From the NCBI GenBank assembly GCA_965215145.1, contig OZ244038.1:3162001-3226000 (forward strand): a stretch of 64,000 nucleotides of DNA, in the 5' to 3' direction. Position numbers and translations under genes: made by a program. Origin of the DNA: G965215145 sp965215145. Its GTDB lineage: Bacteria > Bacteroidota > Rhodothermia > Rhodothermales > JANQRZ01. The notes below the pieces were generated by a model, which was given only the letters and a program-made list of their open reading frames with translations, searched no databases and was not told the DNA's origin. Positions within the stretch are counted from its first letter, which is position 1. Each line of letters opens with the position of its first letter. Of this stretch, positions 55,933 to 64,000 are shown piece by piece.

Positions 55933-58494
55933 TCAGAAGGCGCCGCCGAAGAGGACGGCGTTGAGGAAGAGCCCCTGCGTCCCCCACCAGAACGCCCGGA
56001 AGTTCGGGTTGAAGGCGAAGGCGACGACGGCGCCCCGGTCCTGCCGCTGGGCCACCAGCGCGGCGCCCCCGGCGAGCCGGTCGAGGTTCTCGTCCGAGGC
56101 GTACCCACTCAGCATCGGCGCCTCCTCCGCGAACGCGGCGACCGTCACCCCGGCCGCGTCCGGAAGGTCGAACGCCTCGGCGTCGGCCTTGAAGACGGGG
56201 ACGCGCTCCGGGTGCCCGAAGGCGATGGGGTGCGTCGTGTCCAGCGCGGCCTCGAAGATGCTGCCGCCGATGACCTGCGCGCCGCGCACCGCCGCCACGT
56301 CGGCGTAGGCGTAGCGGGTCGAGTCGTCCTCGGCCTCGCGTTCCTCAAGCTCGATCAGCCCCTGCTCGGCGGCCCAGCCGGTGGCGGCCTCCATCGTGAC
56401 GAGCACGCCGCCTTCTCGGATCCACCCCTTCAGCTTCTCGGCCGCCTCCTCCCCCAGCCCCCCGTAGCTCCCGTCCGCCATCACGAGGGTCGTGTAGCGG
56501 TCGAGGTTGGCGCGGGCGAGGGCGTCGAGGTCGAGGAGCGAGACGGGGATGCCGGCGCGCTCGGCGAGCACGAACCACGCCTCGCCGACGCCGTAGGGGC
56601 TCGTGTACCCGTCGCCGGCCCCGGACACGACGGCGACCGTCGGGCGCTCCAGCACCGGCGCCGAGCGGCTGCCGAAGTCCGGCCCCGCCGGCGTCAACCC
56701 CGTCGAGAGGGCGAAGATCTCCACCCCGTCCTCGCGCGCGGCCTCTTCAACGAGCCGGTGGACCTCGTCGGCCTCCACGTCGGGCTGCGTCACCGGGATC
56801 ACGACGGCACCCCGCTCGAACGTCCGACGCGCCCCGCCGGCGGCGGCCTCGAACGGCTCCAGCATCAGCCGGGCGCGGACGCCGGCCCGCTGCATCCGGT
56901 GGAGCGCGCGCGGCGCGAAGTACCGCCCCCACGGCAACACGTAGGCGTAGCCCGCCCGCCCCCCCACGACCTCGCCTGCCGGCATCTCCGCCTCGACCGC
57001 CGGCCCGAGCAGCCCGGCGGGGCCGCGTTCGACCTCAGCGTGGCGGAGGCCGTAGGCCAGCGGTAGCGTCCACGTCGAGACGTCGTAGAACAGCGAGTCC
57101 TGGAACGTCATGGTCCGCTCGAACATCGCCTTGACGAGCCGGCCCTGCTCCTGGTCCACCGGCACGACGAGGGCTTCGCCCGGCTCGAACCGCTCGCCGC
57201 CGGCCTCGACGGGCCGGGCGAGGCGGTGGACGCGGACGCGGTGGCGGCCGAGCAGCGCGGCGAGGTCGGCGGCGCGGGTGGGGTAGCGGGCGGCGTCGAA
57301 CACGTACGCCTTCACCGGCGCCTCGCGGGCGAAGGCGTCGGCCGAGGCGTAGAAATCGCGCTGGTGGTGGAGGAGGTCCTCGCGCATCGCCACAACGGCT
57401 TCGAGCGACGAGAGCGAGGTGGCGAGCTGGTTCCTGACGCCGAAGCCGTAGTCGAGCACGCCGTTGATGGTCTCGGCGGCGCGGGCGCGGCTGGACGCCT
57501 GCTCGAAGAGGATGCCGACGCCGCCGTTCACGTCGGGGTACGTCGAGCCCTTCCCGAAGTAGAAGTCGTCGAAGCTCTCGCCGGCGTAGTAGAGGCTGCC
57601 GATGCGGTCGAGCGCGCGGGCGTGGTAGTCGGCGATCCGGCTGGTGAGGAGGTAGGTGTTCTCGGGCGTGTTGGGGTTGTTGCGCGACGGGATGCCGGGC
57701 TGGAAGAAGTACGTCGCGTCGCCGCCCATCTCGTGGAAGTCCGTCGAGAGCTGGGGCCGCCAGGCGTGCCACAGCGCCATCCGGGCCTGCGACTCCCGGA
57801 GCTGCATCGGGAGCCAGTCGCGGTTGAGGTCGAACAGGTAATGGTTGGTCCGCCCGTTGGGCCAGGGCTCCGAGTGCTCACGGTCCTGGGGGTCGGTGGT
57901 GAACAGGTCTGGCACGACGGCGCGGTTGCCGTTGACCCAGTCCACGAAGCGGTCGCGGCCGTCGGGGTTCAGCATCGGGTCGATGAGGACGACGACGTTC
58001 TCGAGCACGTCCTCGACGGCCGGCCCCCGCCCGGCAGCGAGGTGGTAGAGCAGCAGGATCGCGGCCTCGGTCCCGCTGGCCTCGTTGCCGTGGACGCTGT
58101 AGCCCATGTACGCCACGGCCGGCATCCGGGCGAGCTCGGCGTCGCCCACCGCGTCGGGCTCGGCCGAGAGGCGGACGTTCGCGCGGCGCGCGGCGTCGAG
58201 GTCGCGGCCCGGCGCCGTCACGAAGGCGTGGATGAGGGGCCGCCCCTGGTAGGTCCGCCCGTGCTCGCCGAGCGTGACCCGCGGGCTCGCCTCGGCCACG
58301 GCCTCGAAGTAGCGGGCGACCTCCTCCGGCCGCGTGTGCCGCTCCCCGACCGTGTAGCCCAGCACCGCCTCGGGCATTGGGACGGCCGCGTCGTAGCCCG
58401 CCGTCCCGGGCGCGGCGAACTCCGCGGCGAGGGGGACCGACTGGGCGAACGCAGCCGGGGCGAGGAGTGTGAGCAGGAAGGGCAGGAGGCGCAT
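55933..58494 (-). CDS. Secreted M14 zinc carboxypeptidase
   Basis: An 853-residue exported peptidase. Signal peptide MRLLPFLLTLLAPAAFAQ from the ATG at 58494; the upstream frame to 58569 runs through a palindrome and is rejected. Catalytic domain ~30-340: zinc ligands in YSVHGNEASGTEA (HxxE) and LSTDFHEMGG, substrate Arg/Asn region NPDGRDRFVDWVNGNR, and the Glu-type acid in the ending YPDVNGGVGILFEQASS region. The long C-terminal part has beta-rich and GATase-1-like segments (VVSGAGDGYTSPYG, LDLDALARANLDRYTTLVMADGSYGGL). Releases C-terminal amino acids from peptides in the periplasm or outside. Its 3' end is duplicated beyond the PIN module. Confidence 0.9.
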   Translation of the reverse strand: MRLLPFLLTLLAPAAFAQSVPLAAEFAAPGTAGYDAAVPMPEAVLGYTVGERHTRPEEVARYFEAVAEASPRVTLGEHGRTYQGRPLIHAFVTAPGRDLDAARRANVRLSAEPDAVGDAELARMPAVAYMGYSVHGNEASGTEAAILLLYHLAAGRGPAVEDVLENVVVLIDPMLNPDGRDRFVDWVNGNRAVVPDLFTTDPQDREHSEPWPNGRTNHYLFDLNRDWLPMQLRESQARMALWHAWRPQLSTDFHEMGGDATYFFQPGIPSRNNPNTPENTYLLTSRIADYHARALDRIGSLYYAGESFDDFYFGKGSTYPDVNGGVGILFEQASSRARAAETINGVLDYGFGVRNQLATSLSSLEAVVAMREDLLHHQRDFYASADAFAREAPVKAYVFDAARYPTRAADLAALLGRHRVRVHRLARPVEAGGERFEPGEALVVPVDQEQGRLVKAMFERTMTFQDSLFYDVSTWTLPLAYGLRHAEVERGPAGLLGPAVEAEMPAGEVVGGRAGYAYVLPWGRYFAPRALHRMQRAGVRARLMLEPFEAAAGGARRTFERGAVVIPVTQPDVEADEVHRLVEEAAREDGVEIFALSTGLTPAGPDFGSRSAPVLERPTVAVVSGAGDGYTSPYGVGEAWFVLAERAGIPVSLLDLDALARANLDRYTTLVMADGSYGGLGEEAAEKLKGWIREGGVLVTMEAATGWAAEQGLIELEEREAEDDSTRYAYADVAAVRGAQVIGGSIFEAALDTTHPIAFGHPERVPVFKADAEAFDLPDAAGVTVAAFAEEAPMLSGYASDENLDRLAGGAALVAQRQDRGAVVAFAFNPNFRAFWWGTQGLFLNAVLFGGAF

Positions 58495-58511
58495 GAGTCG
58501 GGGGAAAAAGA

Positions 58512-58539
58512 GTAGGGGCACGATATATCGTGCCCCTAC
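58512..58539. terminator. Perfect 28-bp palindrome (GTAGGGGC family)
   Basis: Half GTAGGGGCACGATA and its exact complement, between the VKOR-fusion stop and the M14 peptidase start. It is identical in all 28 bases to the copy at 63549-63576. Confidence 0.75.
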
Positions 58540-58565
58540 GCGAGGTCTGGAATGGGCAGCGGGGA

Positions 58566-59816
58566 TCAAGAGCCGCGGCGCTCGGCGGCGCGCTCAGCGA
58601 AGTAGGTGACGCACTCCGGCCGCATCGCCTCGTTCGTGCTCGCCATCACCTCCCCCTCGAAGATCAGCTTCGGCACGCTCGTGATGCCGGAGCCCGAGAG
58701 CATCTGGCTCTCCTGCTGGATCATCCCGACGTACTTCTGCGCCTCCATGTCGCGGCGGAACGCCTCGGGGTCGAGGCCGATCTCGGCGGCGTAGGCGACG
58801 AGGGTGTCCACGGGGAGCCCGCCGGTCCGCTGCCCCTCGAACTGCCGGTCCATCATCGCGAGGAACGCCTCGTTCCCGTGCTCGCGGGCGAGGTAGAGCG
58901 CCTGCACGTGCGGCACCGAGATCCCCCAGATCGCCCACGGCTGGTAGTAGATCCGCACGTCCTCGGCGACGCTCGCGGGCGCCTCTTCCATCACGTCGTG
59001 GAGCGTCTTGCAGTGGGGGCAGTTCGGGTCGAACACCTTGAGCGCGCGGGCAGGCGCCGACGGGCTCCCCTCGAACGCCGTCCGCCCCCCCACGAACGTC
59101 TCGAACGCGCCGAACGTCGGCCGCTCGGCGTCGAGGGTGCAGCCGTCCACGGCGCCGTCGGCCGCCTCGCGGATGAGGGTCCCGTCGGCGGCGACGCCGG
59201 TCGGCGCGGCCTCGTCCAGGACGTTCCCCGCGATCACCACGTCGGCGACGAGGAGCACGGCGAAGACGCCGGCGATGACGGCAAACGGCCGCAGTGCGGC
59301 GCTGGCCGGGCGCGCGGGCGCAGCCTTCTTCCCCTTCGGGGCGGGCTCGGTCGTGGGCGCCCGCCGGTGCTCCAGCACGTGCAGCACGAACAGCACGAGG
59401 ACCGTCAGCGCGGAGGTCATGCAGAGCGGGCAGAACGCGCCGATCACGGCGGCCTGGAGGTAGACGAGATAGAGGGTGTAGAGGAGCCCGGCGCCGGCGA
59501 GGGCGAAGCTCGCCAGCCGCAGCGGCTCGCGGGCCGTCACGGCGTAGGCCAGCCGCAGCAGCGCGAGGCCGACGTAGAAGAGGAGCCCCCAGAAGATGTT
59601 CGAGACACCGAGGAAGTCGGCGTAGGCGCTCGTGGTGACAGCGGCGCAGCCGGGCTCGGCCTCCAGCGGCCCGCCGGAGAGGTCGCCGAAGCCGGTGCAG
59701 CCGGCGGCGAAGTCCGCCGCCTGCTGGAAGCCGAGGTGCGTGACGACGAGGACGCCGAAGAGCGCCACGGCGAAGATCACGCGGGAGAGGGTGCTGTTGG
59801 CGAAGCGCGAGGCCAT
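58566..59816 (-). CDS. VKOR-DsbA fusion disulfide-forming protein
   Basis: A 416-residue membrane enzyme. The N-terminal ~190 residues form a vitamin K epoxide reductase domain with four or five helices; CxxC is CPLC in IGAFCPLCMTSAL and the loop cysteine pair is in CTGFGDLSGG...GCAAV. The rest is a DsbA-like thioredoxin domain with CPHC in FDPNCPHCKTLHDVM, and LMFEGE-type cis-Pro region SVPKLIFEGE. It forms disulfide bonds in exported proteins, with quinone as electron sink. The fused order is known from Actinobacteria, cyanobacteria and Salinibacter-like bacteria; many secreted proteins here would need it. Confidence 0.9.
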   Translation of the reverse strand: MASRFANSTLSRVIFAVALFGVLVVTHLGFQQAADFAAGCTGFGDLSGGPLEAEPGCAAVTTSAYADFLGVSNIFWGLLFYVGLALLRLAYAVTAREPLRLASFALAGAGLLYTLYLVYLQAAVIGAFCPLCMTSALTVLVLFVLHVLEHRRAPTTEPAPKGKKAAPARPASAALRPFAVIAGVFAVLLVADVVIAGNVLDEAAPTGVAADGTLIREAADGAVDGCTLDAERPTFGAFETFVGGRTAFEGSPSAPARALKVFDPNCPHCKTLHDVMEEAPASVAEDVRIYYQPWAIWGISVPHVQALYLAREHGNEAFLAMMDRQFEGQRTGGLPVDTLVAYAAEIGLDPEAFRRDMEAQKYVGMIQQESQMLSGSGITSVPKLIFEGEVMASTNEAMRPECVTYFAERAAERRGS

Positions 59817-59932
59817 CGGGTCGGGGTCGGGTGGGCGCGCGAAATATACGGTGTGCCCCCGCGGCGCCGGCCGGACGGGGGCGTGGGGGTTGAGCTTCTA
59901 CAACGCCGCTGGCATCGCCTTCGCGCCCCCCG

Positions 59933-60985
59933 CTACCGAGCCGACCCCGAGGGCGCCGCGCCGAGGGCGAGGTTCGGGACGGCCGTGAGTGAGAGCGGGC
60001 TCGTGTGTCCCGCAGCCAGCTTGAACTGGCCCGTCACGGCGATCATCGCGGCGTTGTCCATTGAGAGGCTCAGGGCCGGCACGAACAGCGCAAACCCGTC
60101 CTCGGCCGCAGCCCGCTCGGCCGCCTGCCGGAGCTGCCGGTTCGCCGAGACCCCGCCGACGACGGCGACGGCGCCGACGCCCGTGGCCCGGACGGCGTCG
60201 CGGATGGCGCCGATGAGGACCTCCACCACGGCCTGCTGGAACGAGGCCGCCACGTCGGCGCGGTGCCGGTCGAGGTAGGCCGCGCGCTCGGCGTCGTCCA
60301 TCCGGCCGAGGGCGTAGAGCACCGCCGTCTTGATCCCGCTGAACGAGAAGTCGAACGGCCCATTCTCGTTCTTCAGCCGCGTCCGGGGGAGCTTCAGGAA
60401 GACGGGGTCGCCCTCGGCGGCGAGGCGGTCGATGGCGGGGCCGCCGGGGTACGGAAGCCCCATCATCTTCGCCACCTTGTCGAACGCCTCGCCGGCGGCG
60501 TCGTCGCGCGTCCGCCCGAGGCTGTCGTGGACGAACCCCGCGCGGACGAGGTCGAGCTGGGTGTGGCCGCCGGATACGGTGAGGCAGAGGTACGGCAGCG
60601 GCGGGTGCGGCGCCTCGACGAACACGGAGTAGACGTGCCCCTCGAGGTGGTTCACCCCGACGAGCGGGACGCCGAGCCCGAGCGCCATCGCCTTGCCGAA
60701 CGAGAGCCCGACGAGCAGCGAGCCAGCCAAGCCCGGCCCGTACGTCACCGCCACGGCGTCGAGGTCCTGAGCCGTCACGCCCGCATCATCGAGGGCGGCC
60801 TCTACGACGGGCACGATCAGCCGCTGGTGCGCCCGGCTCGCCAGCTCCGGCACGACGCCGCCGAACCGCCCGTGCACCTCTTGCGAGGAGCGGACGTTCG
60901 AGCGCAGCGCTCCTCCTGCGACGACGGCCGCGGCCGTGTCGTCACACGAGGTCTCGATGCCGAGGATGAGGGGCGCGTCGGGCAT
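59933..60985 (-). CDS. tsaD: tRNA N6-adenosine threonylcarbamoyltransferase
   Basis: A 350-residue enzyme that adds threonylcarbamoyl to A37 of ANN-decoding tRNAs. Motifs: ILGIETSCDDTAAAVV, PGLAGSLLVGLSFGKAMA, GVNHLEGHVYSVF (metal His pair in HxxxH), TVSGGHTQL, DDAAGEAFDKVAKMMGLPYPGGPAID, VVGGVSANRQLR and SMDNAAMIA. Length is normal. Divergent from the gene at 61065. Confidence 0.96.
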   Translation of the reverse strand: MPDAPLILGIETSCDDTAAAVVAGGALRSNVRSSQEVHGRFGGVVPELASRAHQRLIVPVVEAALDDAGVTAQDLDAVAVTYGPGLAGSLLVGLSFGKAMALGLGVPLVGVNHLEGHVYSVFVEAPHPPLPYLCLTVSGGHTQLDLVRAGFVHDSLGRTRDDAAGEAFDKVAKMMGLPYPGGPAIDRLAAEGDPVFLKLPRTRLKNENGPFDFSFSGIKTAVLYALGRMDDAERAAYLDRHRADVAASFQQAVVEVLIGAIRDAVRATGVGAVAVVGGVSANRQLRQAAERAAAEDGFALFVPALSLSMDNAAMIAVTGQFKLAAGHTSPLSLTAVPNLALGAAPSGSAR

Positions 60986-61064
60986 GGGCGGCGAAGATAG
61001 CGTCCGCTTGCGTGGCCGTGCTCCGTGCCGTATTCTGACCCACGTTCCCTAACCCCACACCGTC

Positions 61065-62012
61065 ATGCGTCTTCCGCTACTACCCCTCGCTCTCTTGTTC
61101 TTTGCCGCGCCCCTCGCCGCGCAGCCCTGCGACCCTGCCGCCACGAGCGAGGTCTGCCCCGACACCACCGACTGGCGGAGCTACTTCCCGCTGGAGGTCG
61201 GCAACGCTTGGCAGTACGAGTGCCAGGGCTTCTGCCACGACGAGTACGACCGGGCGACGGGCCGCCGGGTGGTAGACGCCGAGGAGGTCGATGGTGAGAT
61301 GCTCTACTCCATCCAGCGATGCCGCCAGCGCGGGACCGGGGAGATCACGTGCTGGCTCGCGGAGGGCGTCCGCTACGACGAGGACGCCCGGCTCGTCGTC
61401 GCTGAAGGCAACGGCGGTGAGCCCTACGACTACCTGCTAGCCTGCGATCTCGGAATGCCGTTCAACGTCGAGGTCGAGTACGAGTGCGGGATCGAGAGCT
61501 TTCTCGACCAGTGGTTCTCGTTTGGGAGCTACGGAGCCACACTCCCCTTGCCGGGCTCTGAGGTGAACGGAACCTTCAAATCCATCGGTAACATCGGGGG
61601 CGGCGCGGAATACCTCGCTGGTGTAGGCCCCACGAGGTTTGCGGGTGATGCGACCCCCGTGGACTACCCTATCGCTTATGCCCGCGTCGGCGACACCGAG
61701 TACGGCAAGCCCGTTTTCGCCTTCCCCACGGACACGGAGGGGCTCACGCCACCACGTCTCGCCCTCGACCTCAACGTCTTCCCGAACCCGGCGCGCGACG
61801 CGCTCACCGTCCGCCTCTCCCTGCCCGAATCGCAAGCCGTCACGCTCGATGTGTTCGACGCGCTCGGGCGGCGGGTGCTGGTGCAAGAGGCCGGACCGCG
61901 AGCGGCGGGTGAGGCCGTGGTGACGGTGGCCGTCGGCGCGCTGCCGGCGGGGGCGTACACGGTGCGGCTGCGCGGCTCAGAGGTGTCGGCTCGGGTAGCG
62001 GTCATGCGCTGA
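61065..62012 (+). CDS. Secreted protein with sorting domain, unknown function
   Basis: A 315-residue exported protein: signal peptide (MRLPLLPLALLFFAAPLAAQ), a middle region with several Cys (QPCDPAATSEVCPD, EVGNAWQYECQGFC) and an acidic beta-rich domain, then the sorting domain at ~235-315 (FPNPARDALTVRLSLPES, FDALGRRVLVQEAG, LPAGAYTVRL, VAVMR). The repeated DWRSYFPLEVGNAW opening is common in secreted Bacteroidota proteins of unknown role. The ~100-residue module found in other secreted proteins here is absent. Confidence 0.78.
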   Translation: MRLPLLPLALLFFAAPLAAQPCDPAATSEVCPDTTDWRSYFPLEVGNAWQYECQGFCHDEYDRATGRRVVDAEEVDGEMLYSIQRCRQRGTGEITCWLAEGVRYDEDARLVVAEGNGGEPYDYLLACDLGMPFNVEVEYECGIESFLDQWFSFGSYGATLPLPGSEVNGTFKSIGNIGGGAEYLAGVGPTRFAGDATPVDYPIAYARVGDTEYGKPVFAFPTDTEGLTPPRLALDLNVFPNPARDALTVRLSLPESQAVTLDVFDALGRRVLVQEAGPRAAGEAVVTVAVGALPAGAYTVRLRGSEVSARVAVMR

Positions 62013-62059
62013 GGGGCGGGCGCGGCGCCGTAACTTCCGGCGAGCCCTCCTCCGCCGTC

Positions 62060-62605
62060 ATGGCCTCGCGCGCCGCCCTCATCCCCCACTACACCGTCGC
62101 CGACCTGGAGGCGTGGGAGGACCGGTGGGAGCTGCTCGGCGGCGTCCCCCACGCGATGAGCCCCGCGCCGAACCTCCGCCACCAACGGATCAGCGGGCGT
62201 CTGCACACCCTGCTCGAAGAGGCCCTTGCTGACTGCGGTCCATGCGTCGCCCTCCTGGCCGCGAACTGGCGGATCAGCGACGACACCGTCGTCATTCCCG
62301 ACAACCTCGTCGTCTGCACCGACCGCCCGCTCGAAGGCGTCTATCTCACCGAGCCGCCCGTGCTCATCGCCGAGGTGTTCTCGCCCTCGACGGCGCTCAA
62401 GGACCGGACGGTGAAGCGGGCGCTCTACGAGGAGCAGGGCGTCCGCCACTACGTGATGATCGACCCCGAGGCGGAGACCGCCGAGGGGCTGGAGCCCCAT
62501 GACGGCCGCTACCGCCGCCAGTTCGATACCGCCGCCGACCCTGTGGACATCGACTTCGGTCCGTGCGCCGCCGGGCTCGACGTAGGGCGGCTGTGGCCGC
62601 GTTAA
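62060..62605 (+). CDS. Uma2-family PD-(D/E)XK nuclease-fold protein
   Basis: A 181-residue protein. Uma2 features: YTVADLEAWEDRWELLGGVPHAMSPAPN, HQRISGRLHTLL, VVIPDNLVVC (Asp of the nuclease core), VLIAEVFSPSTALKDRTVKRALYEEQGVRHYVMIDPE (E-x-K-type core with Glu and Lys). Such proteins are abundant in cyanobacteria and Rhodothermota, often in many copies; biological role is uncertain and may not be nuclease. It follows the secreted protein by 48 bp, probably with its own transcript. Confidence 0.82.
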   Translation: MASRAALIPHYTVADLEAWEDRWELLGGVPHAMSPAPNLRHQRISGRLHTLLEEALADCGPCVALLAANWRISDDTVVIPDNLVVCTDRPLEGVYLTEPPVLIAEVFSPSTALKDRTVKRALYEEQGVRHYVMIDPEAETAEGLEPHDGRYRRQFDTAADPVDIDFGPCAAGLDVGRLWPR

Positions 62606-62665
62606 ACCTCTCCAGGGGACGCAGCATGCTGCACCCCTACGCCCTTCCCTCTCGTTCCCCCGCTG

Positions 62666-63526
62666 ATGCCCGATTCGATCTACCGCGACGACCTCCTCGC
62701 CGGCCACCACGTCGCCGTCACCGGTGGGGGCTCGGGGCTCGGGCGCGAGATGGCGCTCCGGCTCGGCGCCCTCGGCGCGGCGGTCACCGTCTGCGGGCGG
62801 CGGGAGGAGCCGCTGGCCGAGACGGCCGGGATGATCCGCGAGGCCGGCGGCGCGGCCGAGGGCATCTCCTGCAACGTCCGCGAGTGGGACAGCGTGGCGG
62901 CCTTCTTCGAGGAGGCCGAGGAGCGGCAGGGGCCGGTGACGCGGCTCGTCAACAACGCCGCCGCCAACTTCCTCGCCCCGAGCCACGAGCTCTCCCCCGG
63001 CGGGTTCGACGCCATCGTGCGGACGAACCTCTACGGCTCGTTCTTCTGCACCCGCTGGTGCGGGGAGAAGTGGATCGAGCGGGAGACGGCCGGCGCCGTC
63101 CTCTCCATCGTCACGACCTACGCCGAGACCGGGAGCGCGTTCGTGCTGCCGAGCGCCGTCAGCAAGGCCGGCATCGCGGCGATGACGAAGAGCCTCGCGG
63201 CCGAGTGGGGCACCTACGGCATCCGGCTCAACGCCATCGCCCCCGGCCCCTTCCCCACCGAGGGCGCGTGGCAGCGGCTCGTGCCGGACCCGAGCATGGA
63301 GGAGCAGTGGAAGCGGCGCGTCCCGCTGGAGCGGTTCGGGGAGCCGGAGGAGCTGACGAACCTCGCCGCGTTCCTCCTCTCCGACGCCTCGACGTACCTC
63401 ACCGGGCAGGTCGTCGCGCTCGACGGCGCCGAGGCCATCACCTCGGGCGGGCAGTTCAACGACCTCATCCGGATGCCGCGCGAGGGGGTGCTCCAGGTGA
63501 TGGCGACGATGAAGGGGGGGAAGTGA
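62666..63526 (+). CDS. SDR oxidoreductase of the 2,4-dienoyl-CoA reductase type
   Basis: A 286-residue NADPH-dependent reductase. Cofactor loop VTGGGSGLGREMALRLG, NNAAANF, then TYAETGSAFVLPSAVSKAGI: the usual Tyr of YxxxK is Ser, with Lys retained, which is characteristic of mitochondrial-type 2,4-dienoyl-CoA reductases; AAEWGTYGIRLNAIAPGPFPTEGA also fits. It would help oxidise unsaturated fatty acids. No beta-oxidation gene is next to it in the window. A palindrome follows 22 bp after the stop. Confidence 0.88.
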   Translation: MPDSIYRDDLLAGHHVAVTGGGSGLGREMALRLGALGAAVTVCGRREEPLAETAGMIREAGGAAEGISCNVREWDSVAAFFEEAEERQGPVTRLVNNAAANFLAPSHELSPGGFDAIVRTNLYGSFFCTRWCGEKWIERETAGAVLSIVTTYAETGSAFVLPSAVSKAGIAAMTKSLAAEWGTYGIRLNAIAPGPFPTEGAWQRLVPDPSMEEQWKRRVPLERFGEPEELTNLAAFLLSDASTYLTGQVVALDGAEAITSGGQFNDLIRMPREGVLQVMATMKGGK

Positions 63527-63548
63527 TGGCGCGGGGGCTGAGGTTGAG

Positions 63549-63576
63549 GTAGGGGCACGATATATCGTGCCCCTAC
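63549..63576. terminator. Perfect 28-bp palindrome (GTAGGGGC family)
   Basis: Half GTAGGGGCACGATA plus its complement, 22 bp after the SDR stop; identical to the copy at 58512-58539. Confidence 0.75.
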
Positions 63577-63603
63577 GGGGTGGCGGCCGTTCGGTCGGGC
63601 GTA

Positions 63604-63619
63604 TGCTAAATTTTTAGCA
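63604..63619. promoter_or_regulatory. BlaI/MecI-type operator 1
   Basis: TGCTAAATTTTTAGCA, 7-bp inverted arms around TT, resembles known BlaI/MecI operators and is repeated by operator 2. It overlaps the upstream side of the predicted promoter. Confidence 0.75.
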
Positions 63620-63624
63620 CGAGG

Positions 63625-63656
63625 CTTGCGTAGGTGCCGACGTGCCATTACCTTGG
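63625..63656 (+). promoter_or_regulatory. Bacteroidota-like promoter between the two operators
   Basis: TTG at 63625 (about -33) and TACCTTGG at 63649-63656, close to the Bacteroidota -7 box TAnnTTTG, with a 21-base gap. Both operators flank it, so repressor binding would block it. Confidence 0.5.
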
Positions 63657-63660
63657 GGCT

Positions 63661-63678
63661 GTGCTAAAAAATTAGCAC
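63661..63678. promoter_or_regulatory. BlaI/MecI-type operator 2
   Basis: GTGCTAAAAAATTAGCAC, arms GTGCTAA and TTAGCAC, 60 bp before the BlaI-like start codon and 57 bases after operator 1. Confidence 0.8.
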
Positions 63679-63737
63679 CAGTCCGCAACACCCCGCCGCC
63701 GGCCCCCGTAGCGCCTCCCACGCCCCTCCCCCGAGCG

Positions 63738-64000
63738 ATGAACCCCTCCGACCTCTCCCGCCGCGAGCGCCAGATCATGGACGTGCTCTTCCGCCTCGGC
63801 GAGGCCACGGCCGCCGAGGTGCTCGACGCGCTCGCCGACCCGCCGAGCTACTCCGCCGTCCGCGCCCACCTCCGCATCCTCGAGGAGAAGGGCCACGTCG
63901 GCCACCGGAAGCAGGGGCCGCGCTACGTCTACGCCCCGAGCGTGGCGCCGGAGAAGGCCCGGCGCTCCGCGCTCCGCCACGTGCTCCGCACCTTCTTCGA
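63738..64000 (+). CDS. BlaI/MecI/CopY family repressor (partial, C-terminus off the window)
   Basis: About 87 codons are seen. The winged helix is clear: LSRRERQIMDVLFRLGEATAAEVLDALADP, PSYSAVRAHLRILEEKGHV, RYVYAPSV. BlaI-type repressors dimerise on TA-rich palindromes and are destroyed by a BlaR1 protease when inducer is sensed. Two matching operators and a promoter lie upstream, so it very likely represses itself; a BlaR1/M56 partner is expected just beyond the window edge. Confidence 0.9.
   Translation, partial: MNPSDLSRRERQIMDVLFRLGEATAAEVLDALADPPSYSAVRAHLRILEEKGHVGHRKQGPRYVYAPSVAPEKARRSALRHVLRTFF

Overview
This window is very GC-rich chromosomal DNA from what looks like a marine Rhodothermota/Bacteroidota relative (Rubricoccus/Rubrivirga/Salinibacter-like). 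The evidence is six secreted proteins ending in a type-IX-secretion-like C-terminal sorting domain (FPNPF, D-LGR-V, LPSGVY, final LR), a group-II heptaprenylglyceryl phosphate synthase, a Bacteroidota-style single-haem CcoP and one TAnnTTTG-like promoter. Lineage is inferred from gene content only; there is no rRNA in the window.

Layout. 1-10.7 kb: partial B12-radical-SAM gene, alpha/beta-hydrolase-OsmC fusion, two sorting-domain proteins, M48 lipoprotein protease, PAS histidine kinase, thyA-folA. 10.7-19.1 kb: Wzx-like flippase, a degenerate IS5-like element, FG-GAP secreted protein, glycosyltransferase-sulfotransferase pair, carboxypeptidase-regulatory/plug-like protein. 19.2-32.8 kb: cbb3 cytochrome oxidase block, mostly minus strand (ccoN-ccoO-ccoQ-ccoP-ccoG, universal stress protein, PGM1-like peptide ligase, a FixH-like stub, ccoI, ccoS, an orphan), with a TauE/SafE-type protein and a second stress protein beside it. 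32.9-37.4 kb: an AT-richer KAP-NTPase island wedged against the 3' end of a response regulator gene whose kinase has a FixL-like haem PAS domain. 37.5-48.8 kb: ABC1 kinase, tRNA-Ser(CGA), GGGP synthase, two secreted sorting-domain proteins, alaS with two odd in-frame insertions, 3-methyladenine glycosylase. 48.9-64 kb: DUF4097 protein, DUF255 thioredoxin-fold protein, Sel1-type lipoprotein, MscS channel, PIN toxin module, M14 peptidase, VKOR-DsbA fusion, tsaD, secreted protein, Uma2 nuclease, dienoyl-CoA-reductase-type SDR, and a BlaI-type repressor with two operators.

How parts work together. ccoNOQP form the oxidase; ccoG, ccoI, ccoS, the FixH-like stub and probably the TauE/SafE-type protein deliver copper and assemble it; the FixL-like kinase/regulator next door could sense oxygen and control it. 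Stress proteins and a peptide-ligase-like ATP-grasp enzyme share the cluster.

Most unusual structures. (1) Two unrelated accessory cargos, a KAP NTPase (PifA superfamily, possible phage defence) and a PIN toxin module, each sit between an intact host gene and a second, diverged copy of that gene's last 40-80 bp. (2) The IS5-like transposase carries two separate 15-bp tandem arrays of seven copies, one of which breaks the frame. (3) A degenerate heptanucleotide repeat family lies between genes and inside alaS and the MscS gene. (4) A recurrent ~100-residue module precedes the sorting domain in secreted proteins.
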